A stretch of 36,774 nt of DNA from an uncultured Bacilli bacterium (lineage in GTDB: Bacteria; Bacillota_I; Bacilli_A; RF39; UBA660), in assembly GCA_934096295.1 (NCBI GenBank), contig CAKOLL010000011.1:1-36774 (forward strand), read 5' to 3'. The first letter of the stretch is position 1; each line of letters begins with the position of its first letter. Positions 16,723 through 24,384 of the stretch are shown here, in pieces. The translations under genes were made by a program, and so were the position numbers. The notes under the pieces are model-generated. The model saw nothing but the letters and a program-made list of their open reading frames with translations. It was not told the origin of the DNA and searched no databases.

Positions 16723-17589
16723 ATGGAAAAATATTTATTTAATACAGAAAAATTATTAGAAATTGATGGAAGTAAAATAATTCGTTTTGATGAAAATATT
16801 TTTAAGATAAAAAAGGCAATTAATATAGTTAGTAAAGAAACAAATGTTCCTAAAAAATTTATCTTTAAACCACCATATGAATATTTTTTAGATCATTGGT
16901 TTAAAGTTGACAATGAATGGTATTTTTACAAAGGGTATCAAGTTTCAATGATGTTAATTAATGAACTATTGGGTGAAAAAGTATCAGAATATTTTGATCT
17001 TGAAACTATTCATTATCGTTTGGCTAAGTTTAATTATCAAGGAAATTCCGAGATAGGTTTAGCTTCTAAAAGTTTTTGTCAATCGGGCTTTCAGTATAAA
17101 AGAGCTCATGAATTACATTTAGAAGAAAAAGAAGATTTAAGTGTAGTCGAAATTATTAGAAAAATATGTAAAAATGATCAAGAATATAAAGCTTTGTTAT
17201 TAGATATAAAGAAAATGTTTGTAAGAGATTTTATGTGCAGTGAAAATGATCGCCATGAAGGCAATTTCCTTTTTAAAATTAATAGTACAGGAATTAGATT
17301 AGCACCTCTTTTTGATTATGAGGATTCTTTTATTCAAAGCAATCCCTTGTGTTATCATAATTGGCTGGGATCTATTGATCTTAATAGTTTTGTTTGTATT
17401 GAAACAATTCAAAAAGATCTTGAATGGCAAGAACTATTCGAAAAAGCTATGCAATTAAACATTCCTGTAATTATCGAAGAAATAAAAGATGAGAACCAAT
17501 TTGTTATTCCTTTGGATTATACTAAATATTATATAGATAGTGTAGATTGTATAAAAAATCTTGTTAAAAGTAATAAATTAATAAAGTAG
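16723..17589 (+). CDS. HipA-like protein kinase homologue (copy 2)
   Basis: 288 residues from ATG 16723, chosen by the SD AAAGGTGA just before it; an in-frame ATG at 16651 lies upstream of the -10 box and cannot be used from this promoter. Same plan as the copy at 13783: KFIFKPPYEYF, GEKVSEYFDLETIHYRL, FVRDFMCSENDRHEGNF, LAPLFDYEDSF. Here the catalytic loop is intact (Asp176-Arg177-His178, Asn181), unlike the other copy. HipA-family kinases phosphorylate protein targets such as aminoacyl-tRNA synthetases; the target here is unknown and no antitoxin gene is adjacent. A duplication followed by divergence of one active-site residue is the simplest reading. Confidence 0.68.
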   Translation: MEKYLFNTEKLLEIDGSKIIRFDENIFKIKKAINIVSKETNVPKKFIFKPPYEYFLDHWFKVDNEWYFYKGYQVSMMLINELLGEKVSEYFDLETIHYRLAKFNYQGNSEIGLASKSFCQSGFQYKRAHELHLEEKEDLSVVEIIRKICKNDQEYKALLLDIKKMFVRDFMCSENDRHEGNFLFKINSTGIRLAPLFDYEDSFIQSNPLCYHNWLGSIDLNSFVCIETIQKDLEWQELFEKAMQLNIPVIIEEIKDENQFVIPLDYTKYYIDSVDCIKNLVKSNKLIK

Positions 17590-17606
17590 AAAAATCTTTG
17601 TTATTT

Positions 17607-17615
17607 TGTTATAAT
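17607..17615 (+). promoter_or_regulatory. extended -10 promoter (TGTTATAAT)
   Basis: TG at 17607-17608, TATAAT at 17610-17615; AGGTGA at 17621-17626 and GTG start at 17631. Confidence 0.7.
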
Positions 17616-17630
17616 AATAAAGGTGATAAA

Positions 17631-17960
17631 GTGAAAAAGCTAATAATATTTATGATTTTTTTAGCGTTATGCGGGTGTAGTCAAAAAGAAGTTTCGGAAC
17701 TTGATACTATAATAAAAGAAAATAATTATATTATAGTAGATGTAAGAACCAAAGAAGAATTTGCTAGTGGACATGTGGTAAATGCTATAAATATTCCATT
17801 AGATGACTTAGAAAGCACTACTTTTGATAAAACTAAAACAATTATTGTTTATTGCAAAAGTGGTAGAAGAAGTGCACTTGCTTATGAAAAATTAACATCT
17901 TTAGGTATTAAAGCTTTTGACTTAGGATCATATGATAGTATAACTTTAGGAAAGGAGTAA
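17631..17960 (+). CDS. Rhodanese-domain lipoprotein
   Basis: 109 residues from GTG 17631 (SD AGGTGA, spacing four). A lipoprotein signal (VKKLIIFMIFLALCGC) has its lipobox Cys at 16. The mature part is a single rhodanese domain: IIVDVRTKEEFASGHVVNAINIP and the active-site loop YCKSGRRSA with Cys75. Expected to be lipid-anchored on the outer face of the membrane, handling sulfane sulfur or acting in redox chemistry. A MazG-like gene starts three bases after its stop with a good SD, so the two share a transcript. Confidence 0.9.
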   Translation: MKKLIIFMIFLALCGCSQKEVSELDTIIKENNYIIVDVRTKEEFASGHVVNAINIPLDDLESTTFDKTKTIIVYCKSGRRSALAYEKLTSLGIKAFDLGSYDSITLGKE

Positions 17961-17962
17961 AT

Positions 17963-18290
17963 ATGGAAAGAGTATACCAAAAATTAGTTCGTGATAATAT
18001 TCCTGATATAATATCTAAAAAAGGTGAGACACCTATAATACGTATTTTAAATGATACAGAATATCAAGAAGCATTAGAAAAAAAAGTTATCTGAAGAACT
18101 AGAAGAAGTTTTAGAATCATCAGGGCAGGAAAGACTATTAGAATTAGCTGACATGTTAGAAGTAATAAGTGCTCTTGCTACTTTAGAAGATTCTAATTTG
18201 GATGAAGTTGTTGCTTTAGCATCAAAGAAAGCTAAGGAACGTGGAGCTTTTAAAGATAAAATCTTTTTAGAAAAAGTTATTGCAAAATAA
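17963..18290 (+). pseudogene. MazG-superfamily house-cleaning NTP pyrophosphatase, frameshifted
   Basis: ATG 17963 (SD AAAGGAG) reads YQKLVRDNIPDIISKKGETPIIRILNDTEYQ, the N-terminal signature of the COG4997-type all-alpha NTP pyrophosphatases, but reaches TGA at 18092. At 18078-18085 there is a run of eight A. With seven, the frame continues as EKKLSEELEEVLES, ELADMLEVISAL and KKAKERGAFKDKIFLEKV to TAA at 18288-18290, a normal ~108-residue protein. So a one-base insertion in a poly-A run has broken the gene, or it is expressed by slippage, or the base is a sequencing error. Second gene of the rhodanese transcript; a terminator follows. Confidence 0.85.
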
Positions 18291-18317
18291 AAAGACTTTA
18301 ACTTGAAAGTCTTTTTT
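18289..18317 (+). terminator. Rho-independent terminator
   Basis: AAAAAGACTTT and AAAGTCTTTTTT form a strong stem with a six-base loop and a T-run, at the stop codon of the MazG-like gene. Confidence 0.85.
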
Positions 18318-18320
18318 ACC

Positions 18321-18355
18321 AAAAAATCTTATTTCTTTATTAGAAATAAGATTTT
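18321..18355 (-). terminator. Terminator of the small minus-strand gene
   Basis: AAAATCTTATTTCT (18323-18336) and AGAAATAAGATTTT (18342-18355) form a perfect 14-bp stem with a five-base loop. A-residues on the plus side give a U-tract on the minus strand. Confidence 0.85.
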
Positions 18356-18364
18356 ATTTTAATA

Positions 18365-18577
18365 TTACAAATAAGCCTTATTCATTTCTTCAACATTTTT
18401 AGTAACATTAAATTTACCTAATATGGCATTTTTAGCATTTAAATATACTTCAGTTGCAGCTGCTGAAAGGTTAACAAAATCTGTTGGGTATCCTTGAACA
18501 CCTTTAGTGCTGTTAGAAATAAATTCTTTTGTAATGGCAAGAGCAATTTCGCTTGCAATTCTTTCTTTTTCTTCCAT
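18365..18577 (-). CDS. Small conserved-looking hypothetical protein, 70 aa
   Basis: Starts with SD GGAGGG six bases before the ATG, is preceded by a good extended -10 and followed by a strong terminator, so it is a genuine monocistronic gene. The protein is mostly helical and polar (ASEIALAITKEFISNS, TDFVNLSAAATEVYLNAKNAI) with no membrane segment. No family was recognised. Confidence 0.7.
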   Translation of the reverse strand: MEEKERIASEIALAITKEFISNSTKGVQGYPTDFVNLSAAATEVYLNAKNAILGKFNVTKNVEEMNKAYL

Positions 18578-18597
18578 ATTACCCTCCTACGATTTAA

Positions 18598-18606
18598 TAA
18601 TAGCAT
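18598..18606 (-). promoter_or_regulatory. extended -10 promoter (TGCTATTAT, minus strand)
   Basis: TG-C-TATTAT on the minus strand, about ten bases upstream of the SD of the 70-residue gene. Confidence 0.55.
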
Positions 18607-18692
18607 ATTTTCTGATATTATAAATTGCACTTGACTTAATGTTTATTTAAAGCTATTAATTTATAAGTAATTTTACTAAGTTAAGGTATTCG

Positions 18693-18701
18693 TGTTATAA
18701 T
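18693..18701 (+). promoter_or_regulatory. extended -10 promoter (TGTTATAAT)
   Basis: TG at 18693-18694, TATAAT at 18696-18701. The SD AGGAG (18721-18725) and ATG 18735 follow. Confidence 0.65.
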
Positions 18702-18734
18702 ATAAAATAAAGAATAAAGTAGGAGAATGATAAT

Positions 18735-19667
18735 ATGAAGAATATAACAATAATTGGTGGCGGTGTTCTTGGATCCCAAATAGCGTTTCAAGCAGCTTAT
18801 TCTGGATTTCAAGTAACTATTTGGTTAAGAAGTGAAGAGAGCATAGCTAGATCCAAAATTAAAATAAAAGAATTAAAAAAGACATATATTAAAGATATCA
18901 ATACGATGGCCAAAAATAAAAGCAATGATACTTGGTGTTTAGGTATAAGTGAATATAAAAAATTTAATAAGGAAAAATGTTTAAATCAAGTAGAACAAGC
19001 ATATAACAGTATTAATTTTGAACTTGATTTAAAAAAATCTTCAAAAACAGCTGATTTAATAATTGAATCTATGAGTGAAAACTTTGAAGCCAAAAAAGAA
19101 TTATATCAAACAATGGCTCCATTTATTCCTAGTAAAACGATTTTAGTAACAAATTCGTCTACTATTTTACCAAGTAAACTTGCTAAATATTTATTAAGAC
19201 CAAACAAGTTTTTAGCCCTTCATTTTGCTAATTCTATTTGGAAAAATAACATTGTTGAAGTTATGCGTCACGAAGAAACTGATAATAAATCTTTTAATAA
19301 AGTCTTAGAATTTGCTAAGGAAATAAATATGATAGCTTTACCTATTCAAAAAGAAAAATCAGGTTATCTTTTAAATTCTATGCTTATTCCTTTTCTTTTT
19401 TCGGCTCTGGATTTATATGTAAATGGTATTTCTGATATTGAAAGTATTGATAAAGCTTGGGTAATTGGAACAGGAGCTAAGGAAGGGCCATTTCAAATTT
19501 TAGATAAAATCGGGTTAAAAACAGCTTATGAAATTGTTAAAATGTATGTAAAAATTCCACGAATATTAGCACCTTATAATTTTAAAGCTATTGCTAAAAT
19601 GCTTAAAGAATATATAGATGAAGGAAAATTGGGTAAAGAAAGTAAAGAGGGATTTTATAAATATTAA
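18735..19667 (+). CDS. 3-hydroxyacyl-CoA dehydrogenase family protein
   Basis: 310 residues, two-domain layout of the 3HCDH family. An N-terminal Rossmann fold opens with TIIGGGVLGSQIA (GxGxxG) and contains ADLIIESMSENFEAKKELY and TNSSTILPS. The LHFANSIWKNNIVEV segment carries the catalytic His163. The C-terminal helical domain (~190-310) ends in KESKEGFYKY, the usual GxGFY-type tail. Expected to oxidise or reduce a 3-hydroxyacyl-CoA (for example hydroxybutyryl-CoA) with NAD+. No other beta-oxidation or butyrate genes are nearby, so the exact substrate is open; related hydroxyacid dehydrogenases share the fold. Confidence 0.85.
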   Translation: MKNITIIGGGVLGSQIAFQAAYSGFQVTIWLRSEESIARSKIKIKELKKTYIKDINTMAKNKSNDTWCLGISEYKKFNKEKCLNQVEQAYNSINFELDLKKSSKTADLIIESMSENFEAKKELYQTMAPFIPSKTILVTNSSTILPSKLAKYLLRPNKFLALHFANSIWKNNIVEVMRHEETDNKSFNKVLEFAKEINMIALPIQKEKSGYLLNSMLIPFLFSALDLYVNGISDIESIDKAWVIGTGAKEGPFQILDKIGLKTAYEIVKMYVKIPRILAPYNFKAIAKMLKEYIDEGKLGKESKEGFYKY

Positions 19668-19791
19668 TCGTGAAGTTAAAAATAAATATATAAGTTTAAC
19701 AAAGCGTGATAAATAGCATTTATGTTATAGGTAATAAAAAGGTAAAGAAATTAAATGCTAAATCTTTAGAAAAACTATTGAGTCAAGGGGT

Positions 19792-20016
19792 GTGCGTTAT
19801 GAAAAAAGAAAATATTTACAAACTTTATATGCAATTTGCATGATTTTAATTATTGGTTTTCTTGTTAGACTAGGTGCTGACTATTTTAAATATGATAGTA
19901 TTAATAATTCAGCACCATTTTATGCTTTTATAATTACCAGAATAGTAGAATTTATAATACCAAGCATTATTATATTTTTCGTTGGTAAAGAAATAAAAAA
20001 GAAATACTCAAAATAA
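19792..20016 (+). CDS. Small two-helix membrane protein; reading frame probably broken at the start
   Basis: The frame opens at GTG 19792 and gives 74 residues with two membrane helices (~13-31 and 44-65) and a basic tail (KEIKKKYSK). The SD AAGGGG (19785-19790) is ideally placed for the ATG at 19799, but that frame ends after 14 codons. One extra A in the six-A run at 19802-19807 would join that ATG to the long frame, giving MKKRKYLQTLYAICMI. GTG 19792 lies only one base after the SD and is a poor start. So this is either a gene with a one-base deletion at codon 3 or a sequencing error. The family looks like small Firmicute membrane proteins often found next to the 212-residue protein downstream; that is from memory. 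Confidence 0.55.
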   Translation: MRYEKRKYLQTLYAICMILIIGFLVRLGADYFKYDSINNSAPFYAFIITRIVEFIIPSIIIFFVGKEIKKKYSK

Positions 20017-20090
20017 TATTTAATAGACTAGAAAAATTTATTATTGATAATGTTATAGAGATTTTATATTTTGATGTAAAGGAAGAAAAT

Positions 20091-20729
20091 ATGAAAACAA
20101 TTTTAAATGAAATAAGAACTCCCAACAATGATATAAATATGAAAAGTAAAATCATAAATACAACTTTAATTTTTTTATCAGGAATTATATTAGGAATATT
20201 TTCTAAATGGTTAGATAATTTAAGTATTAACAATGCTATTTGGTGGCAAAATATCATTGATATTTTAGATTTAAGAAATGTTTTTTCTCTATTTGGTGTT
20301 TGGATATTTATAGCAGTAAGCATTTCTATATTTAGTAAAACGCCATTGAGAGCTAGTTTAAATGTTTTTTTGTTCTTTGTTGGTATGACAGTTAGTTATC
20401 ACTTATATACAATTTATTTTAGCGGTTTTAATCCTCAAAAATATATGATGATCTGGTATAATATAACTTTAATATCTCCAATACTTGCTTATATTTGTTG
20501 GTATGCTAAAGGAAAAGGAAAGATTTCCTTATTAATTAGTACTATGATAATTTTAGTTATGTTATTTTCATCATTTAGTATAGGAATATGGTATTTTGAT
20601 ATAAATGGTGTTATAGATCTATTATTTTTTATAGGGACACTTTTAGTACTATATAATAATCCTAAAAAAACAATTTACTCTTTAATAATTGCTTTAATAT
20701 TAGCATTTATAATTAGAAGTATAGTATAA
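20091..20729 (+). CDS. Membrane protein, 212 aa, six to seven predicted helices
   Basis: SD AAGGAAG precedes ATG 20091. Hydrophobic segments at ~22-40, 65-82, 88-108, 120-140, 147-170 and 173-210, joined by short loops (SKTPLRASLNVFLF, YFSGFNPQKYMMIWY). It has no catalytic motif and no named family that I can state with confidence, although similar proteins are common in Firmicutes. It may form a unit with the membrane proteins on either side (gaps of 74 and 20 bases). Confidence 0.7.
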   Translation: MKTILNEIRTPNNDINMKSKIINTTLIFLSGIILGIFSKWLDNLSINNAIWWQNIIDILDLRNVFSLFGVWIFIAVSISIFSKTPLRASLNVFLFFVGMTVSYHLYTIYFSGFNPQKYMMIWYNITLISPILAYICWYAKGKGKISLLISTMIILVMLFSSFSIGIWYFDINGVIDLLFFIGTLLVLYNNPKKTIYSLIIALILAFIIRSIV

Positions 20730-20749
20730 TAAAATTCATAGGAGAAAAT

Positions 20750-21058
20750 ATGAAAAAGAAAAAAATAGGTGTTGGTTCAATATCTTTATTATTGGTTGTT
20801 ATTGCTATCTTTTGGGCATTTAAGATTGATGGTTTTTGCTTAGGTGATTATATACTTTCTTTACTTAATATACCTGCTTGGTCAGATGGATCAGAAGGAA
20901 TACACTATACTGCTTTTTCAGCATTAATATTATTGATTCCAGCATTATTAATATCTTTAAAATTTAAAGATAACTTATTTTCTAAAATAGGTAAATGGCT
21001 ATCAATAATTTTAATTGCAATGATCTTACTAAGTGTATTTTTTATAATTCAATTATAA
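20750..21058 (+). CDS. Small membrane protein, 102 aa
   Basis: SD AGGAG just upstream (20740-20744) and a 20-base gap from the preceding gene. Three hydrophobic segments (~8-25, 54-70, 81-101) with a hydrophilic central loop (GDYILSLLNIPAWSDGSEG). No family recognised. Probably cotranscribed with the two preceding membrane proteins. Confidence 0.65.
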   Translation: MKKKKIGVGSISLLLVVIAIFWAFKIDGFCLGDYILSLLNIPAWSDGSEGIHYTAFSALILLIPALLISLKFKDNLFSKIGKWLSIILIAMILLSVFFIIQL

Positions 21059-21106
21059 AAATTTTGATATTTATTTTCTAATATAAGCTTAAAATGTTAA
21101 AATCAA

Positions 21107-21134
21107 TTGCTTGTAGCAACGTTATATTTATAAT
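21107..21134 (+). promoter_or_regulatory. Sigma-A promoter
   Basis: TTGCTT (21107-21112), 16-base spacer, TATAAT (21129-21134), upstream of AAGGAG (21150-21155) and ATG 21168. Confidence 0.6.
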
Positions 21135-21167
21135 AAAATTAAGCAGTGAAAGGAGAAAAATATTCAA

Positions 21168-21680
21168 ATGTTAAAAGAAAATATAAAAACATTAAGAAAA
21201 CAAAAAGGACTTTCGCAAGAGGAATTAAGTATTAAATTAAACGTTGTAAGACAAACAATATCCAAATGGGAACAAGGATTATCGGTACCGGATGCGGAAA
21301 TGTTAATTTCGATATCTGAAATATTTGATACTCCAGTAAATACCTTACTTGGAGAAAACATTGTAGAAAGTAAAGAAGATGAATTAAAAATTATTTCGGA
21401 AAAACTAGAAGTTATTAACCAACAACTTTATCAGAAACAAGAGTTAAAAAAGAAAAGAATAATATATTTATTAATAGGTTTTTGTATAAGTATTATAATT
21501 ATTTTCATTTTTTTGCTGTTTTTAAATAGTCCTTATTTAAATTGGAATTATAATGATCCAGAAAGTGCTGTTTTAGGAGTTGTATATCATTCTTTTGAAT
21601 GGTTGTTTATTAGAATAGCACCAATTCTTTTGATTACTTCTATTTTTGGAATAATTTTAGTAAAAAATAATAAATTATAA
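21168..21680 (+). CDS. XRE-family HTH protein with C-terminal membrane segments
   Basis: 170 residues. Residues 1-60 are a typical XRE helix-turn-helix (IKTLRKQKGLSQEELSIKLN, RQTISKWEQG, PDAEMLISISEIF). A short linker with a helical KQELKKKR stretch follows, then two membrane helices (~100-122 and 148-168). Membrane-tethered HTH proteins of this plan are widespread in Firmicutes and usually act as local regulators; the target is not evident. Own promoter and terminator, so monocistronic. Confidence 0.85.
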   Translation: MLKENIKTLRKQKGLSQEELSIKLNVVRQTISKWEQGLSVPDAEMLISISEIFDTPVNTLLGENIVESKEDELKIISEKLEVINQQLYQKQELKKKRIIYLLIGFCISIIIIFIFLLFLNSPYLNWNYNDPESAVLGVVYHSFEWLFIRIAPILLITSIFGIILVKNNKL

Positions 21681-21686
21681 AATTTT

Positions 21687-21712
21687 AGCAAACCAAATGG
21701 GTTTGCTTTTTT
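21687..21712 (+). terminator. Rho-independent terminator
   Basis: AGCAAACC (21687-21694) / GGTTTGCT (21700-21707) followed by T-residues. Confidence 0.85.
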
Positions 21713-21741
21713 AGACTTTAGAAGAGAAAAAAATATTTTTG

Positions 21742-21750
21742 TGTTAAAAT
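21742..21750 (+). promoter_or_regulatory. extended -10 promoter (TGTTAAAAT)
   Basis: TG-T-TAAAAT, followed by GAGGTGA (21762-21768) and ATG 21778. Confidence 0.5.
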
Positions 21751-21777
21751 AATAAATAGTTGAGGTGATTAATAAAT

Positions 21778-22266
21778 ATGGAACTAAGAGATTTATATGA
21801 TAAAGATCGAAAATTAACAGGAGAAAAAATTTATAAAGGGCAGAATATTCCTCAAGGACGTTACTATATAACAGTAGTTATTTTTATTCAAAATAGTAAA
21901 AATGAGTTTTTGCTTCAAAAACGATCTAAAAATAAAGATGGAAAATGGGCTACTACAGGAGGACATCCCGTGTCTGGTCAAACAAGTAAAGAAGGAATTA
22001 TAACAGAAGTTAAAGAGGAGTTAGGTATTGATATAGTTCCTGAAAATATTAAATTATTCAAAACAATAAAAACTGAAGATGATTTTGTAGATATTTATTA
22101 TTTAAAAGAAAATGTTGATGTAACTAAAATAAAAATTCAAAAAGAAGAAGTTTCTGATATAAAGTGGGCTACCATAGAGGAAATTAAAAATTTAATTGAA
22201 AGTGGAGCTTTTTCGACAAGTCATGCTTTATTTTTTCAATTTTGTTTAGATTATTTAAAAAGATAA
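21778..22266 (+). CDS. Nudix hydrolase
   Basis: 162 residues. The Nudix fold begins YYITVVIFIQNSKNEFLLQKRS. The Nudix box is GHPVSGQTSKEGIITEVKEE continuing LGI: the Gly and the metal-binding EVKEELG are present, but the first Glu is Gln and the usual Arg before Glu is Thr. Close relatives in clostridia, as I remember them, also carry a Thr there, so activity is plausible. Acts on a nucleoside diphosphate linked to some moiety; the YfcD/IPP-isomerase-like subgroup is suggested by the KWATTGGHP segment. Cytoplasmic. The HD-domain gene follows after ~70 bases. Confidence 0.88.
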   Translation: MELRDLYDKDRKLTGEKIYKGQNIPQGRYYITVVIFIQNSKNEFLLQKRSKNKDGKWATTGGHPVSGQTSKEGIITEVKEELGIDIVPENIKLFKTIKTEDDFVDIYYLKENVDVTKIKIQKEEVSDIKWATIEEIKNLIESGAFSTSHALFFQFCLDYLKR

Positions 22267-22335
22267 ATAATAACTCCTAAAAAATATTGATTTAAAATTT
22301 TTAGGTTAAGAAATATAAAGGAAGAAAATTTTAAT

Positions 22336-23141
22336 ATGTATAAGTATGCCAAGATGAAATTTTTAAAATTTATTAGTAATAATTATGATTTAAATGATGA
22401 GAAAATAAAGCATAAATCAAAACATACATTTCATGTAGTTACTAATGCTAAATATTTATGTGATGAAATGAATATTGATAGCAATAATAAAGAAATTGCT
22501 TTGCTAATAGCTCTTTTACATGATATGGGAAGATTTGATCAAGCAAAAGTATTAAAGAATTTTAGAGAAGATATAAATAATTATGGTCATGCTACATTGG
22601 GAGTTAAATTATTATTTGAAAATAATTTAATAAGGGAATTTGTTAAAGAAGATCAGTATGATGATATTATAAAAATAGCTATTTTTAATCATAGTAAGTA
22701 TATAGTTGATTTTAGTGATATGGATGAAATACAAGAATTACATTCAAAAATAATAAGAGATGCTGATAAAATTGATTCATTTCGAGCAAAATATGAAGAT
22801 GATATTTATACTATGTCCAATATAACAAGTAAAGAAATTGAAGAATCATTAATATCAAATAATATTTTAAATGATTTTATGAACGAAAAAACTATATTAA
22901 GTAAAGATCAAAAACACCTATTGATATATGGATTTCTTATATTGCTTTTATATATGGATTATATTTTAAAGAAAGCTTAATTTATCTTAAACAAAATGAT
23001 TATGTAAATAAATTAGTTGATAAATTTGATTATAAATTAGAAGATACAAAGGAAAAAATGGAGCAAATTAGAAATAAGGGGAATGATTATATATTTAGGC
23101 GAATATTTGATATTTCTTTATATAACAAAAAAACTAACTAA
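22336..23141 (+). pseudogene. HD-domain phosphohydrolase, frameshifted near the C terminus
   Basis: ATG 22336 (SD AAAGGAAG) encodes a metal-dependent HD hydrolase: His33, then LLHDMGRF with His62-Asp63, later GHATLG, FNHSKY and RDADKIDSF. The frame stops at 22980 after YMDYILKKA. The next frame continues directly as KESLIYLKQNDYVNKLVDKF, KEKMEQIRNKGNDYI and so on to TAA 23139-23141. That tail is typical of this family and is followed by a hairpin. Adding one T to the four-T run at 22964-22967 restores a single protein of ~267 residues. The catalytic core is intact, so the truncated form (214 residues) might still fold. Confidence 0.85.
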
Positions 23142-23190
23142 AAAGTTAGTGTTTATTAAAAGAATTAAATAAAGGACATCCTTTATTTTT
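23133..23190 (+). terminator. Two hairpins ending the HD gene
   Basis: ACTAACT (23133-23139) / AGTTAGT (23144-23150), then AAATAAAGG (23167-23175) / CCTTTATTT (23180-23188) with a T-rich tail. The second hairpin overlaps the end of the convergent HTH gene. Confidence 0.65.
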
Positions 23191-23641
23191 TATTTTCTAA
23201 CATATTATTTTCGGTTTTACCTAATAACCAATCAATAGAAACTTTATAATATTTAGCAAAATCTATTATCAAAGAAGTTAATATTAAATTTTTTCCTAAT
23301 TCATATCTTGAATAATTTGAACGATCAGTATTAATGACTTTGGCAATTTTATCTTGAGTATCATTATGTTGTAATCTAATTCTCTTTAAGTTTTTAGCAA
23401 CAACATTAATATCAATTTCTTTATTTATAATATTGTACTTTTTGATACTAGTTAATCCGCAGAGGTAATCAATACTAATATCAAAATAATTACTAAAACT
23501 ATTTAATTTTGTTAAAGGAATGTTATCGATGCTATTTTCCCACCCAGCGTAAGTTGATCTGCTAACGTTTAATATTTCACTTATTTCTTTTTGGGTTAAG
23601 TCAAAATAAGTTCTTATATCCTTTAGATTTTCATTTAGCAT
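23183..23641 (-). CDS. Tandem XRE helix-turn-helix regulator
   Basis: 152 residues from the ATG at 23641, selected by AGGTGG five bases upstream. Two complete HTH_XRE domains lie in one chain: residues ~4-60 (DLTQKEISEILNVSRSTYAG, IDYLCGL) and ~80-142 (NDTQDKIAKVINTDRSNYSR, IDWLLGK). Each ends with the (S)IDxLxG hallmark of phage-type repressors. A covalent dimer of this sort should bind an asymmetric or directly repeated operator. It is divergent from the coiled-coil gene at 23770 and probably controls the shared intergenic region (23642-23769). Confidence 0.85.
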   Translation of the reverse strand: MLNENLKDIRTYFDLTQKEISEILNVSRSTYAGWENSIDNIPLTKLNSFSNYFDISIDYLCGLTSIKKYNIINKEIDINVVAKNLKRIRLQHNDTQDKIAKVINTDRSNYSRYELGKNLILTSLIIDFAKYYKVSIDWLLGKTENNMLENKK

Positions 23642-23716
23642 AAGTACCACCTAAAAAATAATTTTGACTGAAAAAATCAAAATATTCAAAAAGTGTCGGC
23701 TATTATCCCAAAAATA

Positions 23717-23725
23717 TGGTATACT
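23717..23725 (+). promoter_or_regulatory. extended -10 promoter (TGGTATACT)
   Basis: TG-G-TATACT between the two divergent genes. GGAGGG follows at 23758-23763. Confidence 0.55.
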
Positions 23726-23769
23726 AATGTTAGCAGTACAAAAAAGTAAGATTTTACGGAGGGATGAAG

Positions 23770-24342
23770 TTGCAAAAAACAAAAAAAGAAATATCAAAAG
23801 ATACTTTAAAAGAAGAAACTCTTGTGAAAAAAATTATTGATTCTTTTTTATGGTATCAAGTAGAAGAATCTGATAATATGATCAAAAAGTTCGGAAATGA
23901 AATAAAGCTTTATGAAAATAAAAAGAAATTAATCTTAAATAATTGCATATTTAGTTTTCAAAGAGAAAAAGCATATAAAGAAATGACTAAAATTGATGAA
24001 AAAATTTTTGAATTGTATGAAAAAATAGGCGAAGAAGTTAGAATGATTGAACAAGTGAAAAACTCTATAGATAGGGGAAATATTTTTAATAAAGGAAGTA
24101 TAGAAAAAGCTAATGAACTTTTAAGCTATTATGACTTGTTATCTTTTTTAAAACGGGGGATTGTATTTAAAAAAGTTTCTTTAAATGAATTTGATAAAGA
24201 AATTTTTTATATTTATGATAATGAAGGTAATTACATTATTGAAGATAAAACAAAAATAGGAAGTCAATTTACTGCTTATCTTGGTGAATTTGCTTCTGAT
24301 AATAATAAATTTAAAAAAAATATAAAAATAATGGAAAAATGA
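23770..24342 (+). CDS. Coiled-coil hypothetical protein, 190 aa
   Basis: The likely start is TTG 23770, six bases after GGAGGG; the in-frame ATG at 23764 directly abuts that SD. The first ~120 residues are highly charged and helical (KKEISKDTLKEETLVKK, FGNEIKLYENKKKLIL), consistent with a coiled coil. The last ~65 look beta-rich (FKKVSLNEFDKEIFYIYDNE). No recognised domain, signal or membrane segment. Divergent from a tandem-HTH repressor, an arrangement common in mobile elements. Confidence 0.65.
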   Translation: MQKTKKEISKDTLKEETLVKKIIDSFLWYQVEESDNMIKKFGNEIKLYENKKKLILNNCIFSFQREKAYKEMTKIDEKIFELYEKIGEEVRMIEQVKNSIDRGNIFNKGSIEKANELLSYYDLLSFLKRGIVFKKVSLNEFDKEIFYIYDNEGNYIIEDKTKIGSQFTAYLGEFASDNNKFKKNIKIMEK

Positions 24343-24384
24343 TAAAATTTTTACTTATGATTATCTAAAATTTCACTATATGAA

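Noticed and set aside
18074..18322. Minus-strand open frame over the MazG-like gene
   Set aside because: Antisense of the frameshifted gene. It contains terminator sequence at its start and has low-complexity Ser-rich translation.
19970..20323. Minus-strand open frame over the 212-residue membrane protein
   Set aside because: Antisense shadow; the plus-strand gene has an SD and coherent membrane helices.
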